From positions 1-17,155 of the forward strand of contig DLPX01000023.1 of NCBI GenBank assembly GCA_002477475.1: a stretch of 17,155 bases of DNA. Reading direction: 5' to 3'. The translations under genes and the position numbers were made by a program. Below, piece by piece: positions 13,672 to 17,155 of the stretch (the stretch's first letter is position 1; each line of letters begins with the position of its first letter). The DNA comes from Proteobacteria bacterium UBA7447. GTDB lineage: Bacteria; Pseudomonadota; Gammaproteobacteria; Arenicellales; UBA868. The notes under the pieces were generated by a model. That model was not told the DNA's origin and ran no database searches. It saw only the letters and a list, made by a program, of their open reading frames with translations.

Positions 13672-15701
13672 GCCGCTTCGATCACGGGATGAAACTGCCC
13701 GCGTTTTAGCGCCGTAATCTCATCACGAAGTTGCGCGGCTTGCTCGAATTCGAGGTCCCTCGCATGGGCGTACATTTTTTCTTCAAGCTGCTGAATAGTT
13801 CGCTTGAATTCCTCTGCCGACATCGGACTTGAAACCGGGGCAACGTTAAAGGAGGAGCCGGTAGAGCCTTTGCTTAAAGCGGCTCTGTCATTGGGATCGA
13901 TTGCGACTCCATCAATGATGTCTTTCACGGGCTTGACGACTGATCGCGGTGTAATCTTGTGTTTCTCGTTATGTTCCCGCTGCTTTTCGCGGCGTCTCTG
14001 CGTTTCTTCTATCGCCCGCTTCATCGAGTCAGTCACCTTGTCCGCGTAAAGGATCGCCCTGCCGTTAAGATTTCTTGCGGCGCGGCCCACTGTCTGAATG
14101 AGCGAGCGAGTCGACCGCAAAAATCCCTCTTTATCCGCGTCGAGCACCGCCACCAGTGACACTTCGGGGAGGTCCAGGCCCTCCCGGAGCAGGTTGATTC
14201 CGACCAAGACGTCAAAGACGCCTTTTCTGAGGTCCGACAGGATCTCGACCCTTTCAACGGTATCTATATCGGAGTGTAAATAACGAACTCTGATGTCGTG
14301 ATCATTCAGGTAGTCGCATAGATCTTCTGCCATTCTCTTGGTTAAAGTGGTTACGAGGACTCGCTCACCACTCGCCGCTCTGGCCCGAGCTTCAGACATC
14401 AGGTCATCAACCTGGGTGGAGACCGGCCGCACTTCGATTTCCGGATCGACGAGACCCGTGGGTCGTACGACCTGGTCGACAATGCTGGAACTGTGTTCAC
14501 GTTCGTAGTCAGCCGGAGTGGCGGATACAAAAACGGTTCGCGGCATCAACGCTTCGAACTCATCAAAGCGCAGGGGTCGGTTGTCCAACGCCGAAGGGAG
14601 ACGAAATCCATACTCCACGAGGTTCTCTTTTCTTGAGCGGTCTCCTTTGAACATGGCGCCCAGTTGCGGCACGGTGACGTGGCTTTCATCAATGATCATC
14701 AGAGAGTTGGCCGGCAAATAATCGATCAATGTAGGGGGTGGCTCGCCTGGTTTTCGTCCAGAAAGAAACCGCGAGTAGTTCTCAATACCGGCGCAGTACC
14801 CAAGTTCCCGCATCATCTCCATATCGTAACGGGTTCGCTGTTCGAGGCGCTGTGCTTCAACCAGTTTTTCATTGTCCCGGAGGAAAGCGAGTCGATGAGT
14901 GAGTTCGTCCTCAATTTCATCGATCGCATCGAGAATGGTTTCCCGAGGCGTGACGTAGTGGCTCTTGGGATAGATCGTAAATCGTGTGAGTCGTTCGTCG
15001 GTCTCCCCAGTCAGCGGGTCGAAGCGGGAGAGTTTCTCTATTTCATCGCCAAAAAGCTCAACGCGAACGGCAAAGCGCTCAGATTCCGCCGGGAAAATAT
15101 CCAGGACATCTCCCCTAACTCTGAAAGTCCCTCTGCGCAACTCGATTTCGTTTCGGGTGTACTGAAGTTCGGCAAGCCGTGCCAGGATATCTCTTTGCTG
15201 CGCAAGCGCGCCTTCCCTGAGGTGCAGAATCATGCCATGGTATGAGACCGGGTCTCCCAGACCATAAATCGCCGAAACCGTTGCAACGATGATGACGTCC
15301 TCGCGTTCGAGGATGGCTTTGGTTGCAGAAAGGCGCATCTGGTCGATATGTTCATTGATCGAGGCATCTTTCTCGATATAAGTGTCGCTCGCTGGAACGT
15401 AGGCCTCAGGCTGATAGTAGTCGTAATAGGAAACGAAATACTCCACTGCGTTATCAGGGAAGAATTCCCGCATTTCAGCGTAGAGCTGGGCGGCGAGGGT
15501 CTTGTTCGGCGCCAGTACCAGGGCCGGCCGTCCAAATTCGGCGATGACATGAGCTATCGTAAAGGTCTTCCCTGATCCGGTGACCCCAAGCAGCGTTTGG
15601 AACGCCTCACCGGCCCGAATACCCTCAAGTAATTCACCAATTGCCTGAGGCTGGTCGCCCGCAGGCTCAAAGTTGCTTCTTAAGATGAACTCTCGACCCA
15701 T
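13668..15701 (-). CDS. uvrB: UvrABC system protein B
   Basis: This encodes UvrB, the damage-verifying helicase-like subunit of nucleotide excision repair. It is 677 residues from the ATG at 15701; a TTG at 15713 would add four. Walker A is GVTGSGKT (39-46). The tyrosine-rich beta-hairpin that probes the damaged strand is at about 91-112 (SYYDYYQPEAYVPASD). Later come the IIDESH box, the RPLRFDEFEALM region, helicase motif VI QTVGRAARN, and a C-terminal UVR domain (EEKMYAHARDLEFEQAAQLR) for UvrC contact. No LexA box (CTGT-N8-ACAG) is seen in the 45 bases before the start, so SOS control is not evident. It is divergent from the pilin-like gene. Confidence 0.98.
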   Translation of the reverse strand: MGREFILRSNFEPAGDQPQAIGELLEGIRAGEAFQTLLGVTGSGKTFTIAHVIAEFGRPALVLAPNKTLAAQLYAEMREFFPDNAVEYFVSYYDYYQPEAYVPASDTYIEKDASINEHIDQMRLSATKAILEREDVIIVATVSAIYGLGDPVSYHGMILHLREGALAQQRDILARLAELQYTRNEIELRRGTFRVRGDVLDIFPAESERFAVRVELFGDEIEKLSRFDPLTGETDERLTRFTIYPKSHYVTPRETILDAIDEIEDELTHRLAFLRDNEKLVEAQRLEQRTRYDMEMMRELGYCAGIENYSRFLSGRKPGEPPPTLIDYLPANSLMIIDESHVTVPQLGAMFKGDRSRKENLVEYGFRLPSALDNRPLRFDEFEALMPRTVFVSATPADYEREHSSSIVDQVVRPTGLVDPEIEVRPVSTQVDDLMSEARARAASGERVLVTTLTKRMAEDLCDYLNDHDIRVRYLHSDIDTVERVEILSDLRKGVFDVLVGINLLREGLDLPEVSLVAVLDADKEGFLRSTRSLIQTVGRAARNLNGRAILYADKVTDSMKRAIEETQRRREKQREHNEKHKITPRSVVKPVKDIIDGVAIDPNDRAALSKGSTGSSFNVAPVSSPMSAEEFKRTIQQLEEKMYAHARDLEFEQAAQLRDEITALKRGQFHPVIEAA

Positions 15702-15746
15702 ATTCAGTGCCAAAAGTCACTGCCCAAACGGTGATGTGTAGGCATA

Positions 15747-16298
15747 GTGACCTTCATGTCGTTTCCACTTTCGTTTTGTGAGCGAACTAGCGCCGGCTTC
15801 TCGCTGGTTGAAACACTTATCGCCCTTATGATCATTGCAGGAGTGCTCGGGTTTACCGTGCCGGACTTCAAGAATCAGATTATCGCAAAAGAGGTCGATG
15901 CTGCGTCAGGACGATTGTTCCGGGACTTGCAACTTGCCCGGGTCGATTCCATCCGCCGAGGCGTGCCCGTCGTGCTCTGCCCTTCTGCGGATGGCGCATC
16001 TTGCCAGTTTGGAGGACAGTGGCGCGAAGGCTGGATAGGATTTGAGGATCACAACCGGGACCAACGTCGAGATAACGACGAAGAAATCCTGCTTTCCGGA
16101 CCTTCAACGCCTTCTGTCAGTGTCCAGTGGAGGAGCCCAAACTGGCTCCGATTTAGCCCGGACGGCGAAGCCTGGCCTAACGGGCATTTCAAAATTTGCA
16201 GCAGCGACCGTTCGAAAGCCCGCGCTGTGATCATTTACCGGACGGGACGAGCGCGTGTCGACCACAGAAGTCCGTCGGGAGGTCCGGTGTTGTGTTGA
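15747..16298 (+). CDS. GspH/FimT-family type IV pseudopilin
   Basis: This 183-residue protein has a type IV prepilin N-terminus: a short leader, cleavage after Gly17, mature Phe18, and the conserved Glu at mature position 5 (GFSLVETL). A hydrophobic helix IALMIIAGVLGF follows. The globular part has LFRDLQLARVDSIRRGVPVVLCPS and GQWREGWIGFEDHNRD, typical of FimT/GspH minor pilins. Cysteine pairs (VLCP with ASC; KICS with the terminal VLC) suggest disulfides. The start is GTG at 15747 or, equally likely, ATG at 15756. It would be processed by PilD-type prepilin peptidase and prime pilus or secretion pseudopilus assembly. No other pilus gene is nearby, so it is probably an orphan minor pilin. It is divergent from uvrB. 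Confidence 0.88.
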   Translation: MTFMSFPLSFCERTSAGFSLVETLIALMIIAGVLGFTVPDFKNQIIAKEVDAASGRLFRDLQLARVDSIRRGVPVVLCPSADGASCQFGGQWREGWIGFEDHNRDQRRDNDEEILLSGPSTPSVSVQWRSPNWLRFSPDGEAWPNGHFKICSSDRSKARAVIIYRTGRARVDHRSPSGGPVLC

Positions 16299-16323
16299 GA
16301 CGCATCTTGCCGTTGCACAATCC

Positions 16324-16352
16324 TTGACCGAAAGCAGGCATAACAGTAGCAT
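16324..16352 (+). promoter_or_regulatory. Putative tRNA-Asn promoter
   Basis: TTGACC, a 17-base spacer, and TAGCAT, followed by a GC-rich discriminator. The -10 ends 15 bases before the tRNA 5' end, giving a leader of about 8 bases. Confidence 0.5.
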
Positions 16353-16366
16353 TGCGTCCCCGGTAT

Positions 16367-16442
16367 TCCCCGGTAGTTCAGTTGGTAGAACGGTGGACTG
16401 TTAATCCATATGTCGCTGGTTCGAGTCCAGCCCGGGGAGCCA
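16367..16442 (+). tRNA. tRNA-Asn(GTT)
   Basis: A 76-base tRNA with encoded CCA. Acceptor TCCCCGG/CCGGGGA, D-arm GTTC..GAAC, anticodon loop CTGTTAA with anticodon GTT, T-loop TTCGAGT, discriminator G73. All arms pair. It reads AAC and AAT codons. The pseudopilin gene lies upstream on the same strand, and a convergent SDR gene ends 44 bases downstream. No clear terminator follows. Confidence 0.97.
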
Positions 16443-16486
16443 ACTCACCGCTCCCTCGTTGCGCTCGTATGTCGATTGGGGCGCCC

Positions 16487-17155
16487 CTAAAGATGCCGTG
16501 TGATCCCTCCATCGACGATGAGGTTCTGGCCCGTCATATAACCCGCGTCGTCTGACAGCAGGAACGCCGTGGTTTTGGCGATCTCGTCCACTGTTCCGAT
16601 TCGCCCCATAGGGATGCGCGTCAAGACAGTTTCACTATGCTGCAGGCTGTCGATAAATCCGGGAAGGACATTGTTCATGCGAATGTTCGCTCCAGCGTAC
16701 CGGTCTGCATACAGCTTGGCGAACGCAGAAAGCCCGGCGCGCAGGGTGCAGGAGACGGGCAAAGCTTGTTCTGGCTCAAAGGCTGCGAAAGTGGAGATAT
16801 TGACCCACGAGCCACCGCCCTGCTTTTCCATAATGGGCGTAATTGCTCTTGTTAGCCTCACGACATTCAGAATTAACATATCGAGACCCAAATGCCAGGC
16901 TTCGTCATTAATGTCCAGTAAGTCGCCTTTTGGCGGGTGGGCGGTGTGACACACCACTGAATCAATACGCCCGAAACGATCCATTGCGGCCTCCACGAGC
17001 CTCGACAGATCCTGCGCTTCGGTTACAGAGCCCCGAATACCCAATCCCTCCACTTCAGCGGCTGCCTTCTCGCAGGCATCGCTCCGTGACATCAGCGCAA
17101 GGTCATAGCCTCGATCGCGCAACTCGAGCGCAGTGGCTCGACCAATTCCTCCGCC
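16487..17155 (-). CDS. Short-chain dehydrogenase/reductase, 5' end outside the window
   Basis: The frame is open to the window edge (222 visible codons); the true start lies beyond. The first visible residues, GGGIGRATALELRDRGYD, are the glycine-rich NAD(P) site of an SDR Rossmann fold; the TTG at 17122 is internal. Later segments include VVCHTAH where most SDRs have NNAG, WVNISTFAA with the catalytic-Ser position, NNVLPGFIDS, and the C-terminal GYMTGQNLIVDGGITRHL. The usual active-site Y-x3-K is replaced by S-C-T-L-R before AGLSAFAKLYADRYA. The protein clearly binds a dinucleotide, but it may not be a standard oxidoreductase. The substrate is unknown. It is convergent with tRNA-Asn. Confidence 0.88.
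   Translation of the reverse strand, partial: GGGIGRATALELRDRGYDLALMSRSDACEKAAAEVEGLGIRGSVTEAQDLSRLVEAAMDRFGRIDSVVCHTAHPPKGDLLDINDEAWHLGLDMLILNVVRLTRAITPIMEKQGGGSWVNISTFAAFEPEQALPVSCTLRAGLSAFAKLYADRYAGANIRMNNVLPGFIDSLQHSETVLTRIPMGRIGTVDEIAKTTAFLLSDDAGYMTGQNLIVDGGITRHL

Noticed and set aside
14664..15245. Plus-strand open frame of 193 codons opposite uvrB
   Set aside because: It lies inside the conserved uvrB coding region on the other strand and has no recognisable domain.
15702..15746. LexA (SOS) box upstream of uvrB
   Set aside because: No CTGT-N8-ACAG or close variant is present in the short uvrB/pilin gap.
16478..16487. GGGGCGCCCC palindrome as a terminator between tRNA-Asn and the SDR gene
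   Set aside because: It has no loop and no T-tract and partly overlaps the SDR stop codon.

Overview
The window reads as a chromosomal segment of a gammaproteobacterium. The main evidence is the minus-strand block thrS-infC-rpmI-rplT-pheS-pheT-ihfA-merR, in the order typical of Gammaproteobacteria (for example Pseudomonas). The InfC, L20, L35 and IHF-alpha sequences are also typical of that class. Base composition is moderate and looks even throughout; I see no insertion sequence, phage gene or CRISPR array.

Layout. Bases 14-7437 (minus) hold the translation operon, with a strong TATAAT element upstream of thrS, a rare ATA start for infC, and a textbook intrinsic terminator between rplT and pheS. 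Bases 7586-8882 (minus) hold a glyoxalase-fold (VOC) gene broken by one in-frame TGA, and two tRNA-Val(GAC) genes, each with its own terminator. A DUF1330 gene lies between the two tRNAs.

Bases 9067-13671 (plus) are the most interesting part: a compact six-gene operon built around LysW, a 54-residue amino-group carrier protein. The order is lysW, lysX/argX (ATP-grasp ligase), argC/lysY (reductase), a class II glutamine amidotransferase-like gene, lysZ/argB (kinase) and lysJ/argD (aminotransferase). Three of the five junctions are 4-base stop/start overlaps. In known LysW pathways (Thermus, Sulfolobus) the ligase loads glutamate or aminoadipate onto the gamma-carboxyl of the carrier's C-terminal Glu. 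Kinase, reductase and aminotransferase then convert it to carrier-bound ornithine or lysine, and the LysK peptidase releases the product. No lysK is present here, and an N-terminal-Cys amidotransferase sits inside the operon instead. I propose that this enzyme either releases the product, since the bond to be cut is a gamma-glutamyl amide, or supplies ammonia. The kinase also lacks two signatures of its family.

The last part holds uvrB (minus, sharing a TTAA stop with the LysW operon), a GspH/FimT-type pseudopilin (plus), tRNA-Asn(GTT) with a plausible promoter, and the 3' part of a short-chain dehydrogenase gene (minus) whose usual YxxxK pair is replaced.
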